Positions 11,036-20,779 of a stretch of DNA of 64,000 bases are shown here, piece after piece. A program made the position numbers and the translations under genes. The notes under the pieces are model-generated. The model was given only the letters and a program-made list of their open reading frames with translations. It was not told where the DNA came from and ran no database searches. Numbering within the stretch: position 1 is the stretch's first letter; each line of letters begins with the position of its first letter. This DNA is from Capsicum annuum (Eukaryota; Streptophyta; Magnoliopsida; Solanales; Solanaceae). The DNA lies in assembly GCF_002878395.1 (NCBI RefSeq), contig NC_061121.1, forward strand, positions 47,429,905-47,493,904, written 5' to 3'.

Positions 11036-12960
11036 TTGAACCTGATTATAGCTGGATATATCAACGGAATAATGAAAATAGAATGGGTATTAGGGAGGAA
11101 TTTGTTTAAGATTCCAGACGATTTGTTGAACATGCTAAGATACTTGATGTTTGGTCATATTTTTGGGCTATTCGTTGTCCTTGTGTTAGATTAGAGGTAT
11201 AAATCTTTTAAAAGAAGAAGTTGTGGAGGAACATCTTTATAGAAGGGGGTTTCACAAGGTCTTTTTAAGATTGTGTGCTATTAATGGTGATGTTGGGAAA
11301 AATAAATTTATTGTTGGAGAAAGTAGTAGGTCTGCAGGGCATAATGAATATATAGATTCTAGGATGACAGAAATGGTGCATGATGCTTTTGGGATGCAAC
11401 ACGGAGGCGACTTTAGGGAAAATATTGAAGATGTTCCTAATAGAGAACCAGGAAAATTCTATGAACAATTGCATGTTGCTAGTCATCCTTTGTTTGACGG
11501 GTGTTCACACTCTCGTTTGTCTGTTGCTGTTAGATTATTAAGTATTAAATCTAACTGGAATATTGTTGAAGGAGGGATGGACTCAATGATAGACCTTATT
11601 AAAGAGTTAGTTGACCCTGGCTTGGAGGTTCCTGATTCTTTCTATAAGGTAAAAGGATTTGTGTCAAAGTTAGGTCTCTCCTTGGTTAGAATTGATTGTT
11701 GTGAAAATGGTTGCATGTTATACTTTAAGGAAGATGCTAATCTAGAGTCCTGTAAATTTTGTCAGTACCCTCGATATAAGCGTGGTTGTAGTGGAAATAA
11801 AATTGCTATTAAGGCAATGCATTATTTACCTGTAATACTAAGGTTGAAGAGGTTGTATACTTCAAACAGCTCAGCTCCTCATATAAGATGGAACAGTGAA
11901 AATAGAAGGCCTACTGTTGTTATGTGTCATCCATTTGATGGAGAGGATTAGAAGCATTTTGATGCAACTTATCTAGATTTTGCAGCTGACCCACGAAATA
12001 TTCGTTTTGAGATTATGTGCGGATGACTTCTCTACTTTTTCAGTTGATGCTGCGCCATATTTATGTTGGCCTGTATTTATCACCTCGTACAATCTTTCTC
12101 CTAAAATGTTGATGGCTAGTCCCTATATATTTTTGAATTATGTTGTTCCAGGATCGCGTAATCCAAAAAGCAGAATAGATGTCCACTTGCAACCTTTGAT
12201 TGATGAACGTCAAATTTTATGGCATGAGGGGGTTGAAACTTAGGACATCTCACTTTGATAGAATTTTAATCTGTGTGCATATCTAATGTGGACTGTGAAT
12301 GATTTTCCTGCTTATGGAATATTGTCTAGGTGGATGACAGCTGAAAAGTTGGCTTATCCATACAATATGGAAAAAATAAAATCTTTCACATTGAGACATG
12401 GCGGGAAATATTCATGGTTTGATTATCATCGTTGTTTCTTGTCACCTGATCATAAATTTAGGAGACTCAAGAATGCAGTCAAAAGGAATAGAAGGGAACA
12501 TGATGGTCCACCTCCAAGGTTGTCTGGTCATGACATCTGGCAGATAGTTTAGGATTTGCCTAAAGTCAGCAAGGAACCATTATACAGGCTGGATGGATAT
12601 GACGTTTTGCATAACTGGACTAAGCAAAGTATATTTTGGGAGTTAGAATATTGTCCAGATAATTTACTTGGAAATAATGTTGATGTCATGCATACTGACA
12701 AGAACTATTTTGAGAACTTGTTCAACACAGTTATGGATGTCACCGACAAGACAAAGGATAATCCTGAGGACAGACTTGACTTACCAGAATATTACAAGAC
12801 CAGAGAATTACACTTATAGGAGGGGCCCAATGGCAATGTTTTTAAGCCCAAGGCTAGTTTTACATTCAAGTTGGACCAAAAGCGTCAAATATGTGAGTTG
12901 GTTCAAAGTTGTACTATATATTTACCTTTATGTTTCTTGTTTAAGATTGATATATAATAT
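11036..12960 (+). pseudogene. TNP2-type CACTA transposase, broken and C-terminally truncated
   Basis: Catalyses cut-and-paste transposition in the CACTA superfamily (Transposase_21/tnp2 family). Recognisable landmarks in order: DYSWIYQRNNENRMGI at about 11046, RCPCVRLE near 11180, EEHLYRRGFHKVF at 11225, the HPLFDGCSHSRLSVAVRLL block, CENGCMLYFKED and CKFCQYPRYKRG at 11700-11790, KHFDATYLDFAADPRN after an in-frame stop at 11949, NPKSRIDVHLQPLIDE, WTVNDFPAYGILSRW at 12286, FDYHRCFLSPDHKFRR, and NVDVMHTDKNYFEN at 12680. At least three stops and one frameshift (about 11995) break it. After about 12900 the expected C-terminal third, with its DUF4216/4218-type regions, is missing and the next gene follows within 250 bp. 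An acceptor-like GTGTAG at 11029-11034 suggests the coding exon starts there. Confidence 0.85.
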
Positions 12961-13143
12961 ACTATTTAAGATTGTTGTTTTTACTTTTTCATAATTTATA
13001 TAGTAATAAAAATATTCTTGTCTATCTCGTGTTGTTGGAGCGATTTGAAATGTGAATTAGTAACTTGAAATTAGTTACTTGGAATGTTTTCTTATATATT
13101 CATTTTGTAGGAACTAACTACTTGTTAACTTTACATAATTTAG

Positions 13144-15010
13144 ATGTCAGGTAGAGGTGACGAAGGTAATAAAAAAGTTGATCCTACAAAAATAAAAAAT
13201 AAAAAACAATTTCCGCCTTATAGACGACCAACGGGTATTCATATATCTGAGGATCGGTTTGCTGATGCGCCAGCACGACCCTCATATTCTAGGTCATCTC
13301 AGCATTCGGTTCCTGCTCCTACGCATGTGGGGCCACTTTATGGGTCTACATTGACTCATTCTGCTCCTATCACCATGCCACCGCCATCACAGTACTATCG
13401 GAAAACCGCTGGCAAATCCAGACATCTACCATTATCAGTACCTTCCTGTAGTAGTCACACAGGTTCACACAGTGATTCTACCGGATCTACTGGATTTTTG
13501 GATCTTCATCTTGGAGGCACTCCATCTAGTGCTTCTGATCCACCCACGCCAGTGCATCCACCAGCACTTGCTCCGCAGCCCGAAGACAGAGATGATTATG
13601 GGAGGTGTTATCTTATTCAATATAGAACAGGGTAAGATTTCTAAATATAATAACATTATTAATTTTTCATTACCATATTATTCTGCTCTATGAAATTACT
13701 GTTTGATCTTGTGTTGTAGGTTTAAGCCGAATGCTGGAGTTAAAAAAATTATGAGTAAATGCATTTGTCGGCACTTCAATGGCTACCGGACCAGTTAGCA
13801 AAAGGTTCCAGAAAATGACAAAGAAAGAATGTTTAAAGAATTTCATGTAAGAATTTAACTTATCAACTACTTAACACATTGTTAGAACAAAAGATTGAAT
13901 ATTATATTTTTGTTTTTGTTATAGAAATATTACTGGTGGGATAATGCGAATGAATTTGCTATCAGGAGAAATTTTTACAGAAAAGGTAGATCCAGATTTA
14001 ACGGTCTGTTGGAGTATGCCAGAACCAACTTAGTACGACCTAACTGGATAGGTTAATCCCTATGGCAACAGTATATTCGCTATTGGAATAGCGAACAATA
14101 ACAATTGTTGAGGGACAAAGGAAAGAAAACCCGAGGCATCATCCAAGGGCGGTTCTCTACATACTGCAGGTGCAGTTAGTATGATTGTTGTGGAGGAAAA
14201 AATGGTATGTAACTTTTACAGTTTTAATTGTTTGTTTCTATTCAAATTTTTAATTATTTGAAGATTAATAATTTTTTCCTATGCATAAAAAAGAAAAGGG
14301 TAGGAAGATACCCTTCGATGAGGTATTCGAGGAAACGCATGCAAAGAAGAAAAAGAACTCGACTGATGAAGATGTCTGGGTTGAGCCTCGTGCAAAAACT
14401 TCCCATATAAGAATCAAATTTTGAATTTATGAATCTTTTTCTCAAAGTTGATATTATTCAAGTATAAGTACTTTAATAATTTTTGACTATTAATTTTAAC
14501 TTTACTTTGAATATAGGACAAGTATATACAGCTCCTTAGTGAGTTTTGTAGTAGTCAGCCTCCTGAAAGTCAGGGTGACCCATTACCCAACATGTAGAGG
14601 AGGAGTTATGAGAACAAACTGTGGGTCCTGCAATTAGAGGCCATTACTACGGATACCACAAAAATTATTTTGGCGAGAATGTTAGGTCTTTGTCCAGTCC
14701 TACATCCTATACCTCTTCAGTTGATAGAGAAACCTTTGAATCACTAAAAAATACGATTGCTAAACTCACTGAAGAGTTTGCTGAACAGAGAGAAAAGGCG
14801 CAGAAGAAGGAGGAAGAAACAACATCACAAATCAGGATGCTGCATAAGCAGTTCAGCTCTTTTATTCAGTTTGCAGGGATTATTCCTCCATGTCCTGGTG
14901 ATGCAGTTTGAGTTGCAAAAGGTCTAGAGCCATTGGATGATATCAGCACAAATGAGGATGCAGAAGATGAAGACGACGACGATGACGATGAAGATAAAGA
15001 TGAGTGGTAG
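13144..15010 (+). pseudogene. TNPA/Ptta-type CACTA protein, multi-exon, with internal stops
   Basis: The second gene of the element resembles the plant Ptta/En/Spm transposase family, whose members bind subterminal repeats. Exon 1 is 13144-13631 (starts MSGRGDEGNKK, Ser/Pro-rich, ends YLIQYRTG). A GT-AG intron 13632-13719 joins to exon 2, 13720-13846 (GFKPNAGVKKIM...), with a stop at about 13797. A second intron 13847-13924 leads to KYYWWDNANEFAIRRNFYRK and NGLLEYARTNLVRPNWIG, the best family match. Next come GGSLHTAGAV at 14148, another likely intron at about 14205-14290, KIPFDEVFEETHAKKKK at 14305, and a last part from about 14518 with a coiled-coil-like LTEEFAEQREKAQKKEEE stretch and an acidic tail (EDEDDDDDDEDKDEW, stop at 15008-15010). 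Stops and frameshifts near 13797, 14054, 14090, 14598 and 14909 make it non-functional. Confidence 0.75.
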
Positions 15011-15246
15011 TGTTTTTACTTTTGTATGTGTTATAGTTTGGATTTGGACATTTTGTTGTAGTTTTTACACTTGTATGTTTTTTTTGTAGTTTTTATACTT
15101 TTACACTTTTGTTGGACATTTTTTATGTGTTGTAGAGGAATTTTGTATGTTTTGTGGGAATACACTTGGTTTTCTGTTGTTGTTGTTGTTGTTGTTGTAT
15201 TGTATGTTGTTTCATTTGTTGCTTTTTATTTTTTTTAAATTTCCAG
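15011..15246 (+). other. 3' untranslated end of the CACTA second gene
   Basis: T-rich sequence after the last stop with TTTTGTATG-type words, then a (GTT)n run at about 15176-15198 that produces a meaningless poly-Cys or poly-Leu/Val frame. It leads directly into the right subterminal repeats. No gene seen. Confidence 0.4.
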
Positions 15247-15622
15247 AAAAACCGACCACATGTGGTTGATTTAAAAAAAATTGCAGAAAACCAACCACAC
15301 GCGGTTGATTTTTCTGAAAATTTTACAAAAAATCAACCACAAGTGGTCGATTTTAATAAAATAATTAATTAATTTAAAAAAATGGACCACATGTGGTTGG
15401 TTTTAATAAAATTAATTAATTAATTTTAATAAAACTGACCACAAATGGTTGGTTTTAATAAAATTAATTAATTAATTTTAAAAGAAACTAACCACTTGTG
15501 GTCGATTTTATTAAAGTTAATTAATTTATTTTAAAATAAAATCAACCACTTGTGGTCGGTTTATTTTGAATTTTCTTATTTTTAAAATCATTTTTCTATT
15601 TTAATAAAATAATAATAAATTT

Positions 15623-15676
<54 letters not shown>

Positions 15677-15750
15677 AAAAAGCTACCACACTTTTACCGA
15701 CCATGCATTTTGGTTGGTTTTGTGGTCGGAAATTCAGGAAAATTGACCAC
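15247..15750. repeat. Right subterminal palindromic repeats of the CACTA element
   Basis: Eight to nine copies of the same palindrome as at the left end (GACCACATGTGGTTG, AACCACTTGTGGTCG and variants), spaced by ATTAATTAATTTTA-type spacers, then an (AT)n run at about 15628-15673 and a final pair of motifs next to the terminal repeat. The matching arrays at both ends support the element boundaries. Confidence 0.75.
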
Positions 15751-15752
15751 TG

Positions 15753-15782
15753 TGGTCGGTTTTTCTATTTTTTTTAGTAGTG
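15753..15782 (-). repeat. Right terminal inverted repeat of the CACTA element
   Basis: Ends TTTTTTTTAGTAGTG; its reverse complement starts CACTACTAAAAA and matches the left end in the CACTA core and the following A-rich tract, then reaches the first GACCAC motif. Confidence 0.8.
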
Positions 15783-16306
15783 ATATGTTATGGAATATCT
15801 ATATCTACAATCTATAATCTATAATCTATAATCTCTATCTATAATATATTAGAAGTGTGAATGACCTTAGAAATATTGTTTGAACTTTTTTTCCTTCATT
15901 AAAAGTCCTTGCTTTTAGACAAAATCGTCTATTCACTATTTTTTCTAATATTTAAGAATTAAAAATTAATTAAATATATTTATGATAACACTTTTCCTTA
16001 TTAGAATTCATCAGAATTTTTATATTTTTTCCTAATTTAAGAGTTGAAATTTAGTCAAATATATTTATGGTAAAACCTTTTCTTATTAGAAGTCATCAAA
16101 ATTAATGACAATTGATACTTTTTTCATTATTTAAGAATTCTAAATCAACTAAATCTGATTTTAAGATTTGAGAAACATAGAAATAAATATAAAACTATTA
16201 GGATAAGAAAAATTTAAGAAGTACCAGATTTTAAAAAGTTTTAAGTACGTAATAAGAATGTGATCAATGATTTTGTAAAGATTTGACTTTAAAAATAAGA
16301 GAAGAA

Positions 16307-16359
<53 letters not shown>

Positions 16360-16679
16360 CGTAACACAAATATGGTTCAAATTGATGCGTCTCTCTTAGC
16401 GTGTGGCAACAAGGAAAAGAGGTACTATATGGCAAACACAAAAGTATTGATTCATCAACCACTTGAAACTTATGGTTGTAAAATATATATGTGTATATAT
16501 TTATGTTTACATTATTATATTAAAGTGAGAGATTTTTGAAAAGTGATTTGATCTTTTACACTTTATTAAAAATCTCTATAATAGGCAAAATCATTTAATT
16601 TTAAATAATCAAATGTTACACGTGCGAGACACAAACGGTTAAACTAGTAAAGTAAAAACAAGAAGAATGAGGAGAGAAG
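15783..16679. other. AT-rich flank with microsatellites; no gene seen
   Basis: Starts with repeated CTATAATCTATAATC words (15805-15850) and includes an (AT)n run at about 16311-16357. ATTAAATATATTTATG-like words recur around 15970 and 16055, so part of it may be another small repeat. No ORF with recognisable content. Confidence 0.5.
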
Positions 16680-16862
16680 CAGTGGCGGAGCCAGAATTTT
16701 CATTGAGGGGGTTCAGAAGTAAATATAGGGACTAGTCGAAGGGGGTTCAACATCTACTATAAACATAAAAATATTTTTGACCATGTAAAAATAGTATAAT
16801 TTTCCGACGAAGGGGGTTCACGAACCTCCTGAATTCAATGTGGCTCCGCCACTGGAGAGAAA
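16672..16862. mobile_element. hAT-like MITE with terminal inverted repeats and 8 bp target duplication
   Basis: The element proper is 16680-16854 (175 bp). It begins CAGTGGCGGAGCCAG and ends GTGGCTCCGCCACTG, giving terminal inverted repeats that match at 14 of 15 positions. It is flanked by GAGAGAAG (16672-16679) and GAGAGAAA (16855-16862), an 8 bp duplication with one mismatch, as produced by hAT transposases. It has no coding capacity. A GGGGGTTCA word occurs three times inside. Confidence 0.9.
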
Positions 16863-18383
16863 AGAGAATAATTCTTATTTCTTTTAAGGGATTTCTTGAG
16901 GGGTTCATAAGGAGTTTCTAACTTTTCCATAGATATTCAATATATATAGTAATACATTTATATGACGCTTTTTTTTATAACAAAAAAAATCATCTTTTCC
17001 TATCTTTTGGAAGAGTAACTTAACAAGTAACACATCAAAAAACAAGTACCGTTTGTTTTATGTTCTCTTTTTGTCCAAAAGATATACTATATCAATATTA
17101 AAAATTAAATGTATAAAATAAAGTATCACTTGTCTTGTGTTTGACACAATGAGGTTTCGAATAATGAGATTCAATATATATAAAGTTGCTTAAATAACTT
17201 AATTATGTTTTAAAATATTTATGCACATATAATATTACATTTATATTTTAAAGATATGATACGTTAGATGGCATGTCCGCAATATTAATTACAAAAATTA
17301 AATCAATTAAAGTAAATAAAAATAAATTTTTTAATCTATTTGTGCTCCTTGCTTAATGAACCGTTAAAAGATCGACTGCCAAACATACACAATTTTTATA
17401 CGTTAATAGATGGAATATGTATATTAAAAATAACAATAAGTACTTCTTTAATATTAAACTGATCAAGATCGAGGAAAAGAATAATAATTTGTGTACATAC
17501 AAAATCATTTAGAGAAATAAGTTCCTGTGCAAATTATAGAAATGAAATTATATAAATGAAGCTAACTGATTTGCTATTGATCTGAAGAGGCTAGCAACAG
17601 CGACGCGACTTGGAAAATGAAAATGTGTTATGCAATTCGGGTAGCTAGGATGAGAGGCTAAATCTAATAGGGTCATTTGTTAGAGTGTATAGGAATAATA
17701 TAAAATATGGTGTATTAGTAATGTTTGTATTAATAATGCTTGTATTAGTAATGTCATTAGTTATGCTTGCAGATTTTTTTATGTAGTGTTTGATTTGGTG
17801 TATTAAAAATAGGAAAAGAGTCAAATTTACCCCTCTATTTTGGAAAATTGGATAAATATACTCTTCGTCATACTTTAGGATTAAATTTACCCTCGTTGTC
17901 ATACTTTGGGGCCAAATTTACCCTTTTCTTTGGAAAATTGGTTAAATAAATTCTTCGACATATTTTAGGGCCAAATTTACCCCCGAGGTCATACTTTGAG
18001 GTCAAATTTACCTTCGTTGTTAAGAGACTTTTCACTGGTATCATTCCTATAATAGAAAAGCCCAAATCGACGTTAAATAACTCATTTTTAAAAATAAAAC
18101 ACACCCTAATCTAACCCGTTCGATCTGACCCAGACACAAACAAATATACCCCCAATTCTGTTGATCGAATTTTTTCAACGAACAAATATACTTCTCTTTC
18201 AATATGCAACATCAGAAGATTGTTCACAAATGAACAAAAAGTAAAATGGAAAGGGATAACTCAAAAGAGTGAAACTAGATAAAATGTCTATTACAAACTC
18301 CTGTCTTGTTCCAATTATGTTCACTTTCAAAATTTGGTAAATTGAATGTGCATCTCAATTCTAGAATTAGTGGATAACTTTTC
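16863..18383. other. AT-rich sequence with short internal repeats; no gene seen
   Basis: Nothing recognisable in 16863-17700. At 17700-17770 the word TGTATTAGTAATG recurs three times. At 17815-18030 a CAAATTTACCC plus CATACTTT(A/G)GG unit is repeated about four times with a 50-60 bp spacing; this resembles a common plant dispersed repeat, and its minus-strand frames (17645-18104) are repeat artefacts. The rest is unassigned. Confidence 0.45.
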
Positions 18384-18923
18384 TGTAATGACCGAACTTT
18401 TTGGTGATCTGTGTAAAAAAATTATTTTTGTGCGATTTGACCATTTTACCCCTCCTCGTGGTTGATTGTGGTATTTTTGAGGTGTAGGGATGTTTAGCAC
18501 AATTTCCAATGCATTTTGATGTTTATGCGGTCTGTAGTTTTTGGTGGCTTGAAAAGCCTTATAGTTAATTTTGGTCAACATTTATTGATTTGTGCGTCGG
18601 ATGACAAAAACGGACTATGCTAGCAGATTCAAAACATCGATTTAGGTTGGTAACATGGTTGATGTAATTTTACGACTTTTAAATCTCATTTTCGACCCTT
18701 GATTTGGAAAGTTGTAAAACTATGTTTCAGTGGTCAACTTTTTAAAAACAATATTTTTTCAATAATCTGATATCATTGAGTGTGAAGCATAGAAATTGAG
18801 AGGATAATATAGTTCGTTTGCATTCTTGAATTTTTGGATGAATTTCGAGGGATAAGCGGAGACTTGAAATTCTCCAAGTCTCCAGCTGGTAGACCCGCTT
18901 AAGTGATATTTTGATTGCTTAAG
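18384..18923 (+). repeat. Fragment of a gypsy LTR, cut by the next element
   Basis: Starts TGTAATGACCGAAC, the usual start of chromovirus LTRs in this kind of genome, and runs without a matching end until the neighbouring element begins with TGTAACGACCCG at 18924. It probably belongs to an older copy into which the next element inserted. The remaining part was not found on the far side, so the call rests on the start and the composition. Confidence 0.45.
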
Positions 18924-20730
18924 TGTAACGACCCGAACCAGGACCTAGTCGTAGTGGGTATCTCAAACCCACCGTGAGCCGGAGACCATTTCCTTTAGCC
19001 TAACATCCAGAATACAATAAAATAATACAGCGAAAGCCAACCAAACAGTGAAACAAAAAGATGAATAGATAACTCACGTGAAAACTAAGAGTCAAAATAA
19101 CAACCAACCCACACTTGTCCACGAAAGCCTTTAAACCAGAATAACATCTAAGTCGGGACATGCCCCCGACTATGACTAAAAAAAATCTAAAAGTACTATG
19201 ACAATAAAGAAAGAATAATTAAATAACAAAATCTACAAAAGGATGGAGGCTCACCACTTCACAACAACTCAACAGGCGTGCTCAACCACCTAACACTGTA
19301 CAAAAGAAATAGAAAACCCTTTGGACCCTACATCATGAAATGATGTAGCGTCCAGGGATGGTCAGTGGGATAAGCACTGACATGTAACTCAGGGAATAAG
19401 GATAAAAAAATGCAATTACCATAATCTAGTCATAACCCACATGCACCACATTCATATATATATGTATAGGATGCCGGAATAGGGACAAGAGTCATGAACA
19501 TGGTAGTTTAAAGATTTAACCTAAATTGTGTAGCTGATCCATCCTAATGGCACCCATAGGCTATATGGGTTTCTCTCCCTTTGCCGAAAGGACCCCAATG
19601 AGTGTTAATCACATGAACCAAGGAAAAATCAAGGGAAAACTAAAGCCACCAAGGCAATAACCATCCAAAAAATATATATATCAAGTGTGGACCAAGCACA
19701 CGGTCATATAAACCTCCAACGCCGGAAAATGTGGCTTTCAGTGTTCGTCCCTCCGGGACTTATACCTTCACGGTGAGCTATACAACTCCCTTTAAGCCTA
19801 AATTAAAATAATTTTCACATAAACCAATCCATTAACCCAAGAGTCATTTATTAAGACATTTACCACTTGGTATTATCATACCAATATGCTTGCAAGCCAA
19901 TGTATTTGTGCCAAACCAGTCCTCATAATCAAATTGGACTCCTAAGTTCCATTTAAAATTCAAAATCAAGACCAACCAAAACCATATTCATATTTGTTTA
20001 TCCTTTAATGCAATGCAGTGCGTTCAAAACAAGTTAAACCATGCAATTAGCTATTTTTAAAACCAAGATTATAAAGTGGGTTGAGGTTAATGCCAATTTC
20101 AAGTCAAAATTCATTCAATTTGGGTAAACCCATGTCCCGCATTCCAACCATTTAAACAATATACCAATTCAATCCAAAAAACATCAATTTAAATCATGAA
20201 TAGTCAATTTAAAATATGGGGCAAGTAATTCAATTAGTAATAACCAAAACCCCCCAACCCAATTTCAAAACCCACAATTAAATCACATGAAAATCCATAT
20301 TAATGCCATAATTTAAAATTAAAGAAAGAAAAAGAGAAACATGCCTGAAATACACAAGAAATTGAAGTCAACTCAAAGTTCGAAGGCCGAATGATGAATT
20401 CTCTGTGAAACCCTTGAATGTTCTTGGATTTTGAGTTTGAGAGAGAAAGAGAATGATTTGATCTTTGAAAACTGAAGGGAATGAGGTTATTTTATGTTAT
20501 AAGGTCGTACGAGGGGTAAAAAGATCAAAAACCCCTCGCCCCAAATTAAAAAAAATAAAAACTGGACGAAATTAAAAAATCACTGTGGCAAGCCAATATC
20601 GCGGAGGTTAGCCATCGTGCCACGCCAATATCGCAAAGGTTAATCTCCATGACACAGTCTTATCGCAGAACCCCTTTCAAAAAATTCAGAACTTTTCCAA
20701 AACACCCTTTCTAAGAATACACCAGAATCA
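18924..20730 (-). repeat. 3' LTR of the 18.9-25.5 kb gypsy element, inner end uncertain
   Basis: Outer end is TGTAACGACCCGAACC at 18924. It holds typical LTR content: no long frames, a GC-richer repeated word of the type GCCAATATCGC near 20590-20630, then coding sequence by about 20780. The inner boundary and polypurine tract usual for this family are not recognisable between 20640 and 20780, probably because of a small deletion. Confidence 0.6.
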
Positions 20731-20779
20731 AATGACAAACTTAGAAAGTGACAAGAGGAAAATAAAACTCATACCTTAA

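Larger units (their letters stand above)
3532..15782 (+). mobile_element. CACTA (En/Spm) DNA transposon, non-autonomous by decay, carrying a solo LTR
   Basis: The element starts with CACTATTAAAAATA at 3532 and ends with the inverted counterpart TTTTTTTTAGTAGTG at 15782, so both ends carry the CACTA signature. Inside each end lies an array of short GACCAC...GTGGTC palindromes. Coding capacity is typical of the superfamily: a TNP2-type transposase (about 11.0-12.95 kb) followed by a TNPA/Ptta-type gene (13.1-15.0 kb), both on the plus strand and both broken. Total span is 12.25 kb; without the inserted solo LTR and its duplicated target site it is about 9.57 kb. The expected 3 bp target duplication is not seen (ACG on the left, ATA on the right), so one flank has mutated or a boundary is off by a few bases. 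Confidence 0.85.

Noticed and set aside
11265..11486. 73-codon minus-strand frame
   Set aside because: Shadow of the TNP2-type transposase frame on the plus strand.
15154..15372. 72-codon frame with a cysteine run
   Set aside because: The run comes from the (GTT)n microsatellite and the rest from the subterminal palindromes of the CACTA element.
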